A stretch of DNA of 64,000 nucleotides from an uncultured Erysipelotrichaceae bacterium (GTDB lineage Bacteria > Bacillota_I > Bacilli_A > RFN20 > CAG-826), in NCBI GenBank assembly GCA_902773005.1, contig CACYCS010000018.1:1-64000 (forward strand), read 5' to 3'. The notes below the pieces were generated by a model. That model searched no databases, had not been told where the DNA came from, and saw only the letters and a program-made list of their open reading frames with translations. Below are positions 34,736 through 44,249 of this stretch, piece after piece; positions within the stretch are counted from its first letter, which is position 1, and each line of letters starts with the position of its first letter. A program made the position numbers and the translations under genes.

Positions 34736-37453
34736 TCATTCGGTGCGAAGGGCCACGACCGGGTCTTTGGATGCCGCGCTTGAAGCAGGCATGAGTCCGG
34801 AGATCGCCGTAAGGCCAATCGAGATCAATATGATGATGAGGGCCGTTGGGATTGTGAGGTCGGCGATCATCGCAATGTCGAAGAGGGCACTGATGATCGA
34901 ATTCAGGATTAGCTCCAGCAAATAGGTAACGATCACGCCAAATAGGCCAGATGCAAATCCAATGATCCCCGTCTCGGCATTGAATAGCGCCGATACGTCG
35001 CTTTTTCGTCCACCCATCGCACGGATGACGCCAATCTCCTTGATGCGTTCCATAACCGAAACGTAGGTGATGACGGCGATCATGACGACGGATACGACGA
35101 GCGAGAGCGAGGTGAAGACGATGAGCGAGGTGGTGACGATGTCGATCATCGAATTGATGATGGTGAGAATGATCGTGAGGTTATCGGTGTATTTGACTTC
35201 ATCCCTTTCGTAATCGATGGTCTTTTCTTCTCCGGTGGAATCCGTGATGGTAAGAGGGCCTTCTTTGTTCCAACCATCGAGATAGGAAGTGACCTTGTCT
35301 TTCGTATCGAAATCCTTTGGATAGATCGAAATCGAATTCGGAAGTTCCCCTCCGCCAGAAGCGCGCAGCGTATAGGTCGCGGCATCCATCGAAGACCCAC
35401 CGCCGAAGAAGCTCGAGATCAAAGACTGGAATCCGGTTTCCCTGCTTCCGAAAGGCACGACCGCATGGCTGCGGTTCCCTTGATAGACGATATCCACATC
35501 ATAGGTGATGCCGCGAACAAGAGTCGGTACGGTAGCGCCTTCGTCGTAAAGGACTTGAGAGGCGATCGCTTTGTCCTGCGTCGAATCAATGTACTGGTAG
35601 ATTTCAGAAGCCATGTTGTCCGCGATGAACCTGCGGGTAAAGGCGGTCGTGTAATAGATGCCGTCGTCAAGGCACCCGTATTTCACATTGCTTTTCGGCC
35701 GGAGGATGCCACTGACCTTCATCTTGAGACCATTGGTCCAGGTATCTTTGGCAATCGGACGGTATTCGAAGGGACGGGTCGCGCCGAATGAGGTCTTTTT
35801 GAAGATCGTGTCATTCGGATAATAGAAGTATTCCTTGTTCAGAATGTCATCGATCGCGATCGCCTGCTGATTCTGCCATCTCTCATCATCGTAATAATCC
35901 TTATCGTCGATGAAGCGATAGATGGCGTTCAAGAAGTTCGACTGCGAGTAGAACCCTAAGCCAGTCAGGGTGAAGTCGTTCATCGTGCCGTTGTTGTTCA
36001 GAACTAGCAGCAGCTCGGATTCGTTTTGAGGATAATGCCCAGCGACGACGTCATACTGTTCTAGGATATAGTCTTGCGAATCCATGAGTTGGGCAAAGGT
36101 ACCGGCATATCCTTCGATCTGCGAGGCGAAAGAGCCGTAATCGGTCTGCTTCACGATCTGCCCGCAGACATTGACAAGAGAAGAAAGGGAATAGTTCACT
36201 TCCTTCTCGATCGGATTATCCGAATCGTCGAGATCATCGACGGTTACCGCGGTATAAACGTTATTTTTCGGGGAGATGCCATAGCGCATATTGATCCCAG
36301 AAATCCATTCATCAGGCAAAGAATTCACGAAATCGACGTAATCCTGGGTGATGGTGTTCGTGATCTGCGAATTTGTCGCAAGGTCGGTCTGATCAATCAA
36401 TTGCTTGATGACGAATTCGACGTCGATCTTGCCATCGTGGACGCCGTTTAAAACCGTGCGATTGACGGTCATGGTATCCATCGATTCGATGATGCTAGCG
36501 ATATCGAACGCGCTCTCCGATACTTTGATCGGGTTGCCGGAAATGAGGTCGGTCTGAATGGAATTGATATAGCCGTGGACGCCATTGCTCACCGCAAGGA
36601 CCGCCGAGGTGCCAACGATGCCGATGCTCGAGGCGACGATGACGAGGGCCGTCCTCTTTCTCTTCGACCACAGGTTCTTGGCAGATAGCTTGAAGGCAGT
36701 CCAGAATGACATCTTGGCCTTCTTGTTCTCCTCTTTCTTCGGAAGGTTCGCAACCTCTTCCGCCTCGCTTTCCGCGGAGTACGGATTTGAGTCATCGATA
36801 ACTAAGCCATCCTGTAATTTGATGATACGGGTCGCGTATTTTTCCGCAAGATCCGGGTTATGGGTAACCATGATGACGAGTTTTTCGCGGGCGATTTCCT
36901 TGATGAGGTCCATGATCTGAACGCTCGTCACGGAGTCAAGCGCGCCGGTTGGCTCATCGGCCAAAAGGATCGAGGGTTCATTGACCAAAGCACGCGCGAT
37001 GGCAACCCTCTGGCATTGTCCGCCGGAAAGCTGGTTCGGCATCTTCTTGTAGAGGTCTTTAAGCCCCACGTTATCGAGTGCCTTCTTGGCGCGTTCTTCG
37101 CGCTCCTTCTTCCCGACGCCGCCGATCGTCAAGGCCAGTTCGACGTTGCGGAGGATATTCTGGTGCGGGATCAGGTTATACGACTGGAAGATAAAGCCGA
37201 TCTCGTGGTTGCGGTAAACGTCCCAATCGTGACCTCTGAATTCCTTGGTGGAGCGCCCGGCGATGACAAGATCGCCCTCGGTGTAGTGATCAAGTCCGCC
37301 GACAATGTTCAATAATGTCGTCTTGCCACATCCCGAAGGACCTAAGATGCAGACGAATTCGCCTTTTCGGAAATTGATTGAGACGCCCTTAAGCGCGTGA
37401 ACTTCGTTGTCCGCGGTCTTATATACCTTTGTGATGTTATCTAATTTAAGCAT
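34736..37453 (-). CDS. MacB-like ABC transporter, fused ATPase and permease
   Basis: The protein has about 905 residues. The N-terminal ATPase domain (1-230) has [11 protein letters not shown], the signature [17 protein letters not shown] and Walker [13 protein letters not shown]. It is followed by a linker and a FtsX/MacB permease with one membrane segment (near residue 265), a very large extracytoplasmic domain and three C-terminal segments. This matches lipoprotein- or peptide-handling exporters of the LolCDE/MacB superfamily, and in Firmicutes such proteins often give antimicrobial peptide resistance. The ATG at 37453 follows GGGAG and overlaps the marR stop by 8 nt, so the transporter is co-expressed with its regulator. 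The substrate is unknown. Confidence 0.88.
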   Translation of the reverse strand: MLKLDNITKVYKTADNEVHALKGVSINFRKGEFVCILGPSGCGKTTLLNIVGGLDHYTEGDLVIAGRSTKEFRGHDWDVYRNHEIGFIFQSYNLIPHQNILRNVELALTIGGVGKKEREERAKKALDNVGLKDLYKKMPNQLSGGQCQRVAIARALVNEPSILLADEPTGALDSVTSVQIMDLIKEIAREKLVIMVTHNPDLAEKYATRIIKLQDGLVIDDSNPYSAESEAEEVANLPKKEENKKAKMSFWTAFKLSAKNLWSKRKRTALVIVASSIGIVGTSAVLAVSNGVHGYINSIQTDLISGNPIKVSESAFDIASIIESMDTMTVNRTVLNGVHDGKIDVEFVIKQLIDQTDLATNSQITNTITQDYVDFVNSLPDEWISGINMRYGISPKNNVYTAVTVDDLDDSDNPIEKEVNYSLSSLVNVCGQIVKQTDYGSFASQIEGYAGTFAQLMDSQDYILEQYDVVAGHYPQNESELLLVLNNNGTMNDFTLTGLGFYSQSNFLNAIYRFIDDKDYYDDERWQNQQAIAIDDILNKEYFYYPNDTIFKKTSFGATRPFEYRPIAKDTWTNGLKMKVSGILRPKSNVKYGCLDDGIYYTTAFTRRFIADNMASEIYQYIDSTQDKAIASQVLYDEGATVPTLVRGITYDVDIVYQGNRSHAVVPFGSRETGFQSLISSFFGGGSSMDAATYTLRASGGGELPNSISIYPKDFDTKDKVTSYLDGWNKEGPLTITDSTGEEKTIDYERDEVKYTDNLTIILTIINSMIDIVTTSLIVFTSLSLVVSVVMIAVITYVSVMERIKEIGVIRAMGGRKSDVSALFNAETGIIGFASGLFGVIVTYLLELILNSIISALFDIAMIADLTIPTALIIILISIGLTAISGLMPASSAASKDPVVALRTE

Positions 37454-37877
37454 TGGCTTCTCCCTTCTCCTGCCGAAGTTGCAGGAACTTCCTGGTGAGG
37501 CAGAGCACTTCACACAGTTTGCCGAAGTTCTCTTCGCCTAGATAATTCCGATAGTCGTCTATGAATTCCGTCCATTTCTTGCGTGAGGATTCATAGAACT
37601 CCTCCCCTTTTTCTGTGACCTCGATGTAGCAGATGCGCTTATCGGAGGGGTCGTCAATTCGTCGGATGAGCCCTTCCTCCTCAAGCCGCTTGGCAAGATT
37701 TGAGCATCTTGCAAGCGAGATATGCAGCGTTTTCGATATTTGGCCTAGCGGAGCTTTTCCGTTAAAGGATCGAGCTACGAGCAAAAACGGGAACTTGCCT
37801 TTTCCGATTTGGGGAACGCACTGTTCGATCCCTTGGAATGTCGCGGACATGCAGTCCGTGATCTCTACGTAATCCAT
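37446..37877 (-). CDS. MarR-family transcriptional regulator
   Basis: The protein has 143 residues with a winged helix-turn-helix. PLGQISKTLHISLARCSNLAKRLEEEGLIRRIDDPSDKR is the recognition helix and wing region in MarR style (residues 44-82). It heads a two-gene operon with the MacB-like exporter and probably represses it until a ligand binds. An inverted repeat overlaps its own promoter, which indicates autoregulation. The ribosome binding site is poor (TAGGG at a distance), so translation may be weak. Confidence 0.88.
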   Translation of the reverse strand: MDYVEITDCMSATFQGIEQCVPQIGKGKFPFLLVARSFNGKAPLGQISKTLHISLARCSNLAKRLEEEGLIRRIDDPSDKRICYIEVTEKGEEFYESSRKKWTEFIDDYRNYLGEENFGKLCEVLCLTRKFLQLRQEKGEANA

Positions 37878-37880
37878 GAA

Positions 37881-37936
37881 ACTTAACCCTAGAAACTTTC
37901 CAGCGTTAAGTATAGAACCCCTATAGCCTTGCGCAA
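37881..37936 (-). promoter_or_regulatory. marR promoter with overlapping operator
   Basis: The minus strand has TTGCGC, a 16-bp spacer and TATACT (37914 to 37909). The inverted repeat ACTTAAC / GTTAAGT (37881-37887 and 37905-37911, spacer 17 bp) overlaps the -10 box and the start site, a typical position for a MarR-type autorepressor. Half-site centres are 24 bp apart, which is longer than usual for MarR, so two dimers or another regulator are possible. Confidence 0.5.
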
Positions 37937-37958
37937 GCGGTTTGCACGCACGCTTCCA

Positions 37959-37972
37959 TGAAAACGCTTACA
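37959..37972 (+). promoter_or_regulatory. cre site (CcpA operator) upstream of the MazG-like gene
   Basis: TGAAAACGCTTACA fits the 14-base cre consensus TGNAANCGNWNNCA at every defined position. It abuts the AGGAGG ribosome binding site of the following gene, a position where bound CcpA would act as a roadblock. Confidence 0.5.
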
Positions 37973-37985
37973 GGAGGAATTGAGC

Positions 37986-38345
37986 TTGTTCACCCGCTCG
38001 ATTAAAATTCATTCCATGAACCAAGAAGTAATGCAAAGAATCCGCAAATTCACCGCTGACCGCGATTGGGAACAGTTCCATACCAGCTGCAACCTCGCCA
38101 AGTCCATCGTCATTGAAGCAGCCGAGCTCCTCGAGGTGTTCCAATGGTCTGACAAAGAAAGAAGCAAGGAAAAGGTCGAGGAAGAGCTCGCCGATGTGCT
38201 CTCCTACTGCTACATGCTCGCCGATGCCTATGGCTTGGACGTTGACGAAATCGTCATGCGCAAGATGGCCAAAAACGAAGAAAAATATCCAGCGGACATT
38301 TTTCGCGGCTCAAGCAAAAAGTACAACGAAATCAAATCGAAGTGA
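37986..38345 (+). CDS. MazG-like nucleotide pyrophosphohydrolase
   Basis: The protein has about 119 residues and is an all-alpha NTP pyrophosphatase that removes non-canonical or excess nucleotides. RDWEQFHTSCNLAKSIVIEAAELLEVFQW and EELADVLSYCYMLADAYGLD hold the E-x-x-E and E-x-x-D metal-binding pattern of the MazG/RS21-C6 group. The TTG at 37986 lies 8 nt after AGGAGG and is my choice. An ATG at 38016 fits the family's usual N-terminus better but has no ribosome binding site. A perfect cre site precedes the gene. Its stop codon touches the convergent hypothetical gene. Confidence 0.85.
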   Translation: MFTRSIKIHSMNQEVMQRIRKFTADRDWEQFHTSCNLAKSIVIEAAELLEVFQWSDKERSKEKVEEELADVLSYCYMLADAYGLDVDEIVMRKMAKNEEKYPADIFRGSSKKYNEIKSK

Positions 38346-40247
38346 TCAAGCGACCGATACCTGATAAAGGTTGATCGCGACGAATACCAACGCGGCTAGT
38401 CCTGCCGCAAGGGCGACGAAGAACACGCCAAAGCGCCACGCGTTTTTCCTTTCCTTTAGGAACATGGTCGGCAAAAGAAGCATTAACCAGCCACCAGCAG
38501 CGCATGCATAAGCCCAATAATCGTAGCCTTTGATATCTTTAAGCATAAGCAAGAACACGATGGAAGCGGCAAACGGGATGATGGAAAGGGCAATGAAGAC
38601 CCTGCGAGTGACTTCGGCGCCTCTTTCGTCTCTGCCAAATCGCTTGAGGACGTGGATCAAAATCGCGATCAAGAAAATCAATAGCAGAACAACGAGGGCA
38701 ATCGCAACGAAGCGAATCTCGACATCTAGCAATTGAAGCGCGGCGATCGCAACGCCTCCAGCCAATAGAAGCACCGGCAAGCAAATCAAAAGCAAAGCAT
38801 AAAGCACGCGCTTGGACGTAGACCAGAAGGATGCCTCGTTCGACTTTGCGGGTTTGCCAATCGGCTCCTTGAACTTTTTCTTCGGGTAAAGCGCGTGAAC
38901 GGATTCGGAATTGGACTTCGTTGCAATCCGCTTGGCGCGAGGATTGTTCAAAATGCCGCTTAGCATTGCATCGAAGCGAATCTTTTGGTCCGCCGGCACT
39001 TTATTGGATAGCAAAACCAAGTCATCCGCGCGTTCGACAATGTCAATCCGACGGGGGCGTGCATTCAAAATCGCTTCATAAAGGGTCGGTACACGCACTG
39101 CTGGAATATCATTTCGGATAGCATCGGCAACTAGACGCACCTTGTGACCAAGGGGCCATTTCTCAACCGATTCGAGCAGAATGTTGACCTTGGTTTCTTC
39201 TAGATCTTTCGCGGAAAGCAACGCGGCAAGAATCTCAAAGCTTTCATCGCTAGCTTCGGCAGCAAGGCCATTGGTCACGGCTTTGTATTCAGCCGCATCC
39301 ATGCCCGAATTGGATTCGAGCAACAAGTTCTTCGTGAGATCGGATTCTTCTTTCGAATCGCGGAAGGTGGAATTAAGAAGGAGTTCCTCTAGCCAGGGAC
39401 GCTTCCTTGCGAACAAATCCTTAGCGGCTTCTTTGTCGCGGCGGGAAACGATGTCTTTGGCAAGATCATTGAAATGGCGCGCGGCCTCGATTCGAGTAAG
39501 CTCGGCATAACGCTTGACTTCATCGGTTGCGAGGTCTGATTTAGCCAGGAATTCCTCGTAAAGGGCAATCAAACGGTCGAGGGTATTCATGTCCGCTTCG
39601 CTAAGTAGCTTCGATTCCCACGCTGCATCGTGCAGGCGAAGAGCGAGGGTCCTTGAAAGATGGAAAGGCTTATCGGCGGGGTTCACGAAATTCGTCGGAA
39701 GTTCCTCGGCGATCGTGCAGTATTCCTGGAGCTCGTCAGAAGGCAAGCTCTTCTCCCCCATGGCGAGATTCGTATCGGCAAGGCAGGAATATAGATGCGC
39801 CTGACGGTGGGCGATGATCTCTTTGGCCAAGGCAATCGTTCTGGCGTCAAAGCCAAAATCGGCGCCCTCCACCTCTTCTTTCGCTTTTCTAAGCGCAAGC
39901 TTCGCCTCTTCATGGAGGTTCAGCTCAATGAGAGTCGATTCCTTCTTCAGCCAGCGGATGAACGATTTGACGAATTGGCCGAACGCATCTTCGACCGCTT
40001 TGGTGGATTGATAGCGGGTGATAGCGGTCAAAATCGTGTCACGTGCCTCGCCGATTTTAGCGGCATAAGCTTCAAGGCGCTCCACCGCGGCATTGGAATG
40101 CTCTAGCGGAATTTCAGGATCTTGATAGGCAGAGGAAAGACGTTCGAATTCCGACTTCGCTTTGGATAGTCTTGCTTCGAGTTCGGGTATTTCGGCCTTT
40201 AGCTGATTCTCTTCAGCAAGGAGGTTTGCATATTCTTCCGGCGTCAT
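38346..40247 (-). CDS. Coiled-coil membrane protein of unknown function (cassette gene 4)
   Basis: The protein has 633 residues. Residues 1-80 are a charged coiled coil (ENQLKAEIPELEARLSKAKS). About 350 helical, repeat-like residues follow, rich in A, L, E and K and reminiscent of a TPR or HEAT solenoid. The last 170 residues hold five or six membrane segments. I do not recognise a family or an active site. It overlaps the preceding gene by 4 nt (ATGA). The layout suggests a cytoplasmic scaffold anchored at the membrane that works with the three small proteins encoded before it. Confidence 0.75.
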   Translation of the reverse strand: MTPEEYANLLAEENQLKAEIPELEARLSKAKSEFERLSSAYQDPEIPLEHSNAAVERLEAYAAKIGEARDTILTAITRYQSTKAVEDAFGQFVKSFIRWLKKESTLIELNLHEEAKLALRKAKEEVEGADFGFDARTIALAKEIIAHRQAHLYSCLADTNLAMGEKSLPSDELQEYCTIAEELPTNFVNPADKPFHLSRTLALRLHDAAWESKLLSEADMNTLDRLIALYEEFLAKSDLATDEVKRYAELTRIEAARHFNDLAKDIVSRRDKEAAKDLFARKRPWLEELLLNSTFRDSKEESDLTKNLLLESNSGMDAAEYKAVTNGLAAEASDESFEILAALLSAKDLEETKVNILLESVEKWPLGHKVRLVADAIRNDIPAVRVPTLYEAILNARPRRIDIVERADDLVLLSNKVPADQKIRFDAMLSGILNNPRAKRIATKSNSESVHALYPKKKFKEPIGKPAKSNEASFWSTSKRVLYALLLICLPVLLLAGGVAIAALQLLDVEIRFVAIALVVLLLIFLIAILIHVLKRFGRDERGAEVTRRVFIALSIIPFAASIVFLLMLKDIKGYDYWAYACAAGGWLMLLLPTMFLKERKNAWRFGVFFVALAAGLAALVFVAINLYQVSVA

Positions 40248-40669
40248 AGGACAATCTCTCCATTCCTAGCCCTGGCTGCCCGCGCTTCCCCCTCGGCGGC
40301 GGATTTGGCAGCAGCGGTTTCATCGACCAGCTTCTTAAACGATTTGAGGGCTTCGAGTTCACGACCTGCAAGCTCAGCCAAGCGGGCATTGCCTTCGGCA
40401 ACCCACTCCTCGCCCTTTTGATAGGCATTCGCGCGGGTCATGTATTCGATTTCGGCACGAACTTCGGTCAATTCCTTCTCAAGTTCAGCCTTGCGGTCAT
40501 GAAGCGCCTGAAGCCTCTTATCGAGTTCGATAAGCTCTTCCGTGGAAGGGCCTTCCGCCTTTTCTTCCGCAGGTTCCTTGGCCTCAACCTCTTGGGGCGC
40601 CTCTTCTTTTTCGATCGGGGCCTCCTGCTTGGCTTCGACCTGTTGGATCATTTCTTCGGCCATGCTCAT
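40244..40669 (-). CDS. Coiled-coil protein of unknown function (cassette gene 3)
   Basis: The protein has 141 residues. A long acidic stretch (KQEAPIEKEEAPQEVEAKEP) is followed by a coiled coil with heptad-like LDKRLQALHDRKAELEKELTE. No domain is recognised. It overlaps both neighbours by 4 nt (ATGA), so the cassette is translationally coupled. Confidence 0.7.
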   Translation of the reverse strand: MSMAEEMIQQVEAKQEAPIEKEEAPQEVEAKEPAEEKAEGPSTEELIELDKRLQALHDRKAELEKELTEVRAEIEYMTRANAYQKGEEWVAEGNARLAELAGRELEALKSFKKLVDETAAAKSAAEGEARAARARNGEIVL

Positions 40670-40935
40670 TTTCCTCCCCGAGTGATTTTCTCGTATTCCA
40701 GCATCAGGGAATCAAAACCCTGCTGGTCAATGCGATCTAACGTCTTCTTGCAGATGCGAGTGGATTGGTTCAGCAAATCGTTCGCGTTTTGATTCACGCT
40801 CGAAATCGTTGCGATCTGGTCGTTGCCCAAAGCGTTTACCCCATTCGCGAATTCGGCATCGGCTTTGAGGAAAAGACGGGTGATTTCGGATTTCTTCTCC
40901 CGGACTTTCCGTTCGGCGGTTCTAGTATCCTTCAT
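40666..40935 (-). CDS. Small helical protein of unknown function (cassette gene 2)
   Basis: The protein has 89 residues, almost entirely helical and charged, with an Asn/Gln-rich centre (SSVNQNANDLLNQSTR). AAGGAAG precedes the ATG, 19 nt after the stop of the first cassette gene. It overlaps the next gene by 4 nt. No family is recognised. Confidence 0.7.
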   Translation of the reverse strand: MKDTRTAERKVREKKSEITRLFLKADAEFANGVNALGNDQIATISSVNQNANDLLNQSTRICKKTLDRIDQQGFDSLMLEYEKITRGGK

Positions 40936-40954
40936 GGTTCTACTTCCTTTCGCT

Positions 40955-41359
40955 TCAGGCCTTCGGGATCTTCTGCTCCTGCCCGAAATAGCTCATGGCA
41001 CGAGTTCTCATCTCCTCAATGTCATCTTCGGAGATGACCCCAGTGAGGATCAGAAAATCGTAATAGAGCATCGCATAGGCAAAGGGAAGAGTCTCCGCGA
41101 CGTGCATCGGATAAACCGCGACATTTGAGCACAAAGCCGCGAGTTTCGACAAAGATTCATGCAATTGCAGATACTTGGTATCGGCCTTGCCGTTGCTCCG
41201 CACGAAATTATCGACCAGGTTCGCTAGTGCGATCTGCTCGAAAATGTTTTTGGCTTCTTTCGACTTTTCGGAAGCGATTTCCTGCTGAGAAGGGGAAAGG
41301 TATTCCTCCGCTTGGAAATTCGCTTCGTCGATAACTGAATTTTCAAATCCGTCGCTCAT
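40955..41359 (-). CDS. Small protein of unknown function (cassette gene 1)
   Basis: The protein has 134 residues and is predicted helical and soluble, with LAALCSNVAVYPMHVAETLPFAY and ILTGVISEDDIEEMRTRAM as its most distinctive parts. CGGAGAAAAT precedes the ATG. It is the first gene of the four-gene cassette. No family is recognised. Confidence 0.72.
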   Translation of the reverse strand: MSDGFENSVIDEANFQAEEYLSPSQQEIASEKSKEAKNIFEQIALANLVDNFVRSNGKADTKYLQLHESLSKLAALCSNVAVYPMHVAETLPFAYAMLYYDFLILTGVISEDDIEEMRTRAMSYFGQEQKIPKA

Positions 41360-41414
41360 ATTTTCTCCGTTCGGCTTTCATTTTAATGAAATTATTGCGA
41401 ATATGGAATAAAAG

Positions 41415-42053
41415 TTACTTCAAAATGCCTAGAAGGGCATCCGGCAATTCGGCGATGCAAGAAATCGAAGCATCGGGCGAAGCCGCTTTCCCAAAGCCAT
41501 AGGCGGCATGGATGAAGGGCAATCCCGCTGCGCGAGTCGCAGCCTCATCCGTTGCCGTATCGCCCACATAAACCGCTTGGTCAACGTTATGCTTTTCCAT
41601 CAAGGCGCGAATCGTGAAGTCCTTGGATTTCTTGGTGTCGTCATAGCAGAGGTGGCCCTCAAAGAAATCTTCGCCGAGCGCTTTGAGATACGTTTCGATG
41701 TAACCGGATTGGCAATTGCTTACGATAAAGAGGCGGTACCCCCGTTTCTTTAGTTCGGCCAATGTCTCCTTTTCCCGCGGATAAAGTTTTCCCGGATGGT
41801 CAATGAGATATTCGACTTCGCGCTTGAAGCAGATTTTCACGAAATCTTCCTTCGCCTGTCCCGTGAGCTCCTTCGGGGTGATGTTGCGGCCAATGTCCTC
41901 CATGACGAGGCCCATTTGGGCAAGGACCGTTTCCCGCGAAAACGAATACACGTCCCCAACGAATTCATGCAGTACCTCATTCCACGAGGATGAGACTTGC
42001 TCGGTGGAATCCCACAGGGTTCCATCTAGATCAAAGATAACGCTTGGTATCAT
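41415..42053 (-). CDS. HAD-superfamily phosphatase, phosphoglycolate phosphatase-like
   Basis: The protein has 212 residues. The HAD motifs are VIFDLDGTLWDS (nucleophile Asp, residues 5-16), IVSNCQSGY (motif II), a lysine in KKSKDFTI, and YVGDTATDEAATRAAGLPFI (motif IV). A helical cap lies between motifs I and II, typical of subfamily IA. The substrate cannot be named. TATAAT lies 8 nt before the ATG and there is no ribosome binding site, so the message is probably leaderless. Confidence 0.9.
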   Translation of the reverse strand: MIPSVIFDLDGTLWDSTEQVSSSWNEVLHEFVGDVYSFSRETVLAQMGLVMEDIGRNITPKELTGQAKEDFVKICFKREVEYLIDHPGKLYPREKETLAELKKRGYRLFIVSNCQSGYIETYLKALGEDFFEGHLCYDDTKKSKDFTIRALMEKHNVDQAVYVGDTATDEAATRAAGLPFIHAAYGFGKAASPDASISCIAELPDALLGILK

Positions 42054-42153
42054 ACGGCGATATTATACTCGAATGCGGGGATTAGCGCATTTACATGCCT
42101 ATGCGCACATATACGTCTTGCTTTTCCTTGTTCCATCAAGGAAAATACCTCCT

Positions 42154-42702
42154 ATGGCGGTCGAGTACAACAACATAGTCTACGATAACACGGCGACTCC
42201 AAACCAAGATGCCTATGATAACGTTGGCCAATCCGACGAGCTGAACGTCAAGTTGCCAGACAACGAGGGAGATACGACTCTTTACGCGAAGAACAAACGC
42301 GCCAAAAAAGGCATTAAGGCCGTCGCGGCCACCGCGACGATCATGGTGAGCGCAGGCGCATCTGGCCTCCTCATTTGGAATTCCTTTTCCCCAAAGCCTG
42401 CGACCGTAAGCAATATGTCCATGTCGCTTGTTGGAAGGGCGCTATCCTATTCGTTCGAAATCACTAAGGCCGATAAAGCGAAGTCCTACTTCTCCCTTTA
42501 TACCGATGAAGGGAAAAACAGAGGCGAGTTTTTCATTGTCGACATCACCGCAGGAGGAAAATTCGAAGGCACGACCGAAATCCCTGCTTCAGTCAAAGAC
42601 GGCCAATCGTTCACAGCCGATATCTACGGCTCGAATAATTTCGACTACTACCGCTCTTACTATAAGCAAGTCTTCACGATAACCGTTCCCCAAGCATCCT
42701 AG
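42154..42702 (+). CDS. Single-pass membrane-anchored protein of unknown function
   Basis: The protein has 182 residues. The N-terminal 50 residues are polar (VYDNTATPNQDAYDNV). One membrane segment, VAATATIMVSAGASGLLIW, follows a basic stretch. The C-terminal 110 residues are probably outside the cell and look like a beta-sandwich (SYSFEITKADKAKSYFSLYT). I chose the ATG at 42154 because the reading frame further upstream is only antisense to the HAD gene. It precedes mscS by 13 nt and is probably co-transcribed with it. Confidence 0.72.
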   Translation: MAVEYNNIVYDNTATPNQDAYDNVGQSDELNVKLPDNEGDTTLYAKNKRAKKGIKAVAATATIMVSAGASGLLIWNSFSPKPATVSNMSMSLVGRALSYSFEITKADKAKSYFSLYTDEGKNRGEFFIVDITAGGKFEGTTEIPASVKDGQSFTADIYGSNNFDYYRSYYKQVFTITVPQAS

Positions 42703-42715
42703 GAGGCAATGATAT

Positions 42716-43939
42716 ATGGAAAAGAGAACTGAATTGGAAAACGAGAACGAGGCCCAAAGCGAAGAGGTCTCTGCCGCTCAAAAGATTCAAGCGGAGACAA
42801 ATAACCATGGCAATGTCGCGCTGATGAATAAAAAAGACAAACACCCCATCAGAAGAGGCATCATCATGGCCATAGTCTTCTTGCTGTTCATCGGCTTGAT
42901 TCTCGTCGCGGCGTTCGCGAGGCAGATATTCGGGGACGAAATCGGCGATTTGCTATTCGGCCAAAATGTCCAGAATGGATTCCAGTCCTTTGCCATTCAG
43001 CTAGTCAGCCACGTTCCAAGCCTTATCGTATCCTTGGTGATCATCGTAGTCGCCATCGCGATCTTCTTCATTCTGAACGTCATCATTAGAATCGTGTTCA
43101 ACAAAACCCAAAAGTCCAGGACCATCGGAAGCCTTATAAAGTCCTGCGTCAAATATGTGACCATCATCGTCGCCGTCGCCTTGATTCTCACCGCGTGGGG
43201 AGTCGATGTCGCTTCCATCGTCGCTGGCTTAGGCGTATTGACCCTGATCGTCGGTCTAGGATGCCAAACCCTCATTCAAGACGTCGTCAGTGGGATCTTC
43301 ATCGTGTTTGATGATTATTTCTCCGTCGGCGATCTCGTCATCATCGATGGCTTCAGGGGCACCGTTACCTCCATCGGACTCAAGGCAACCAAAATCACCG
43401 ACCCCTCTGGCAACATCAAATCGATCTCCAATAGTTCCATCAACACGGTCGTGAACGTCTCTCGCCTCCCGACCATGATCACCGTGAACTTCGATATTGG
43501 CTTCAACGAAGACCTCGAAAGGGTCGAAGGCGTGATCGATGCGAATCTCGCAGAAATCACCAAGCGCATCCCCCAATTGACCGAGGGCCTCTATTACAAA
43601 GGCGTCGATAACTTCACTTCTGCCGGCGTGTCCCTCCTATTCCTCGGCTACTGCGCTGAGCCCGACCGCTTCCAGGTCGTGCGCGATGTGAAGAGAGAGA
43701 TCTACCTCATGTGCAGGCGCAATGACATCAACGTCCCATTCAACCAGATCACCGTCAATCCGCAAGATCCTGTAGATCGTCCCAAAGCCACGGAGAAGCA
43801 GAAGAAAGGCGCCGCTCATCTCGATGCCTTGAATCATCCCGCCCCCGCTCCTATCAAGGCCAAGAAAAAGAAATTCCGCGAAGTCGCCCGCGAAGCGTTC
43901 AAAGACGAATTCAAAGAAATGGAAGAGGACAGGAAATAA
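42716..43939 (+). CDS. Small-conductance mechanosensitive channel MscS family
   Basis: The protein has 407 residues and opens under membrane tension to release osmolytes. There are three membrane segments after a 55-residue charged N-terminus. The pore helix and beta domain carry VASIVAGLGVLTLIVGLGCQ and GIFIVFDDYFSVGDLV, the MscS signature. The cytoplasmic vestibule follows, and the last 60 residues form a Lys-rich tail (KAKKKKFREVAREAFKDE). AGGAGG lies before the ATG. A strong terminator follows the gene. Confidence 0.92.
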   Translation: MEKRTELENENEAQSEEVSAAQKIQAETNNHGNVALMNKKDKHPIRRGIIMAIVFLLFIGLILVAAFARQIFGDEIGDLLFGQNVQNGFQSFAIQLVSHVPSLIVSLVIIVVAIAIFFILNVIIRIVFNKTQKSRTIGSLIKSCVKYVTIIVAVALILTAWGVDVASIVAGLGVLTLIVGLGCQTLIQDVVSGIFIVFDDYFSVGDLVIIDGFRGTVTSIGLKATKITDPSGNIKSISNSSINTVVNVSRLPTMITVNFDIGFNEDLERVEGVIDANLAEITKRIPQLTEGLYYKGVDNFTSAGVSLLFLGYCAEPDRFQVVRDVKREIYLMCRRNDINVPFNQITVNPQDPVDRPKATEKQKKGAAHLDALNHPAPAPIKAKKKKFREVAREAFKDEFKEMEEDRK

Positions 43940-43956
43940 CTTCCCTCATACCCACG

Positions 43957-43983
43957 AAACGCTGCAAATCTGCAGCGTTTTTT
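43957..43983 (+). terminator. Terminator of mscS
   Basis: A perfect 10-bp stem AAACGCTGCA / TGCAGCGTTT with loop AATC continues into a T-run, 17 nt after the stop codon. Confidence 0.85.
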
Positions 43984-44093
43984 CGATATCGGCCCCATAG
44001 TTAATCAACTAGACCAATGCGCTAAACCATATTTATATATAGGAATTTCCAGGCGTCAGGAGACTTCCTAGCACTCCTAGAACCCCACGCGGT

Positions 44094-44183
44094 GATCAGC
44101 CTAGACCAGTTACCGCCCCGTGCCTACATAGCGCACTAGCAGGGTGTTCTAGGGGGCGGGAGCAAAGATAGGCTGGGCACCAT
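44094..44183. repeat. Foldback element with GGTGnnCAGCCTA ends
   Basis: GGTGATCAGCCTA on the plus strand and GGTGCCCAGCCTA on the minus strand form near-perfect terminal inverted repeats (11 Watson-Crick pairs, one G-T, one mismatch) of an element of about 90 bp. Inside, CCGCCCC faces GGGGGCGG. Related ends occur singly in other intergenic gaps (near 51898-51915, 59200-59212 and 61310-61322). No protein is encoded in the 213-bp gap around it. It could be a small MITE- or REP-like element or a small structured RNA. Confidence 0.45.
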
Positions 44184-44192
44184 TAAGCAATT

Positions 44193-44224
44193 CAAAAGAG
44201 GCGCCGCAAAGTGCGAACGCCTCT
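44193..44224 (-). terminator. Terminator of the surface lipoprotein operon
   Basis: The minus strand has AGAGGCG / CGCCTCT arms with a 14-nt loop, followed by TTTTG, 26 nt after the lipoprotein stop codon. Confidence 0.6.
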
Positions 44225-44249
44225 AATGATGCTTATTTGGCTTTAAGCC

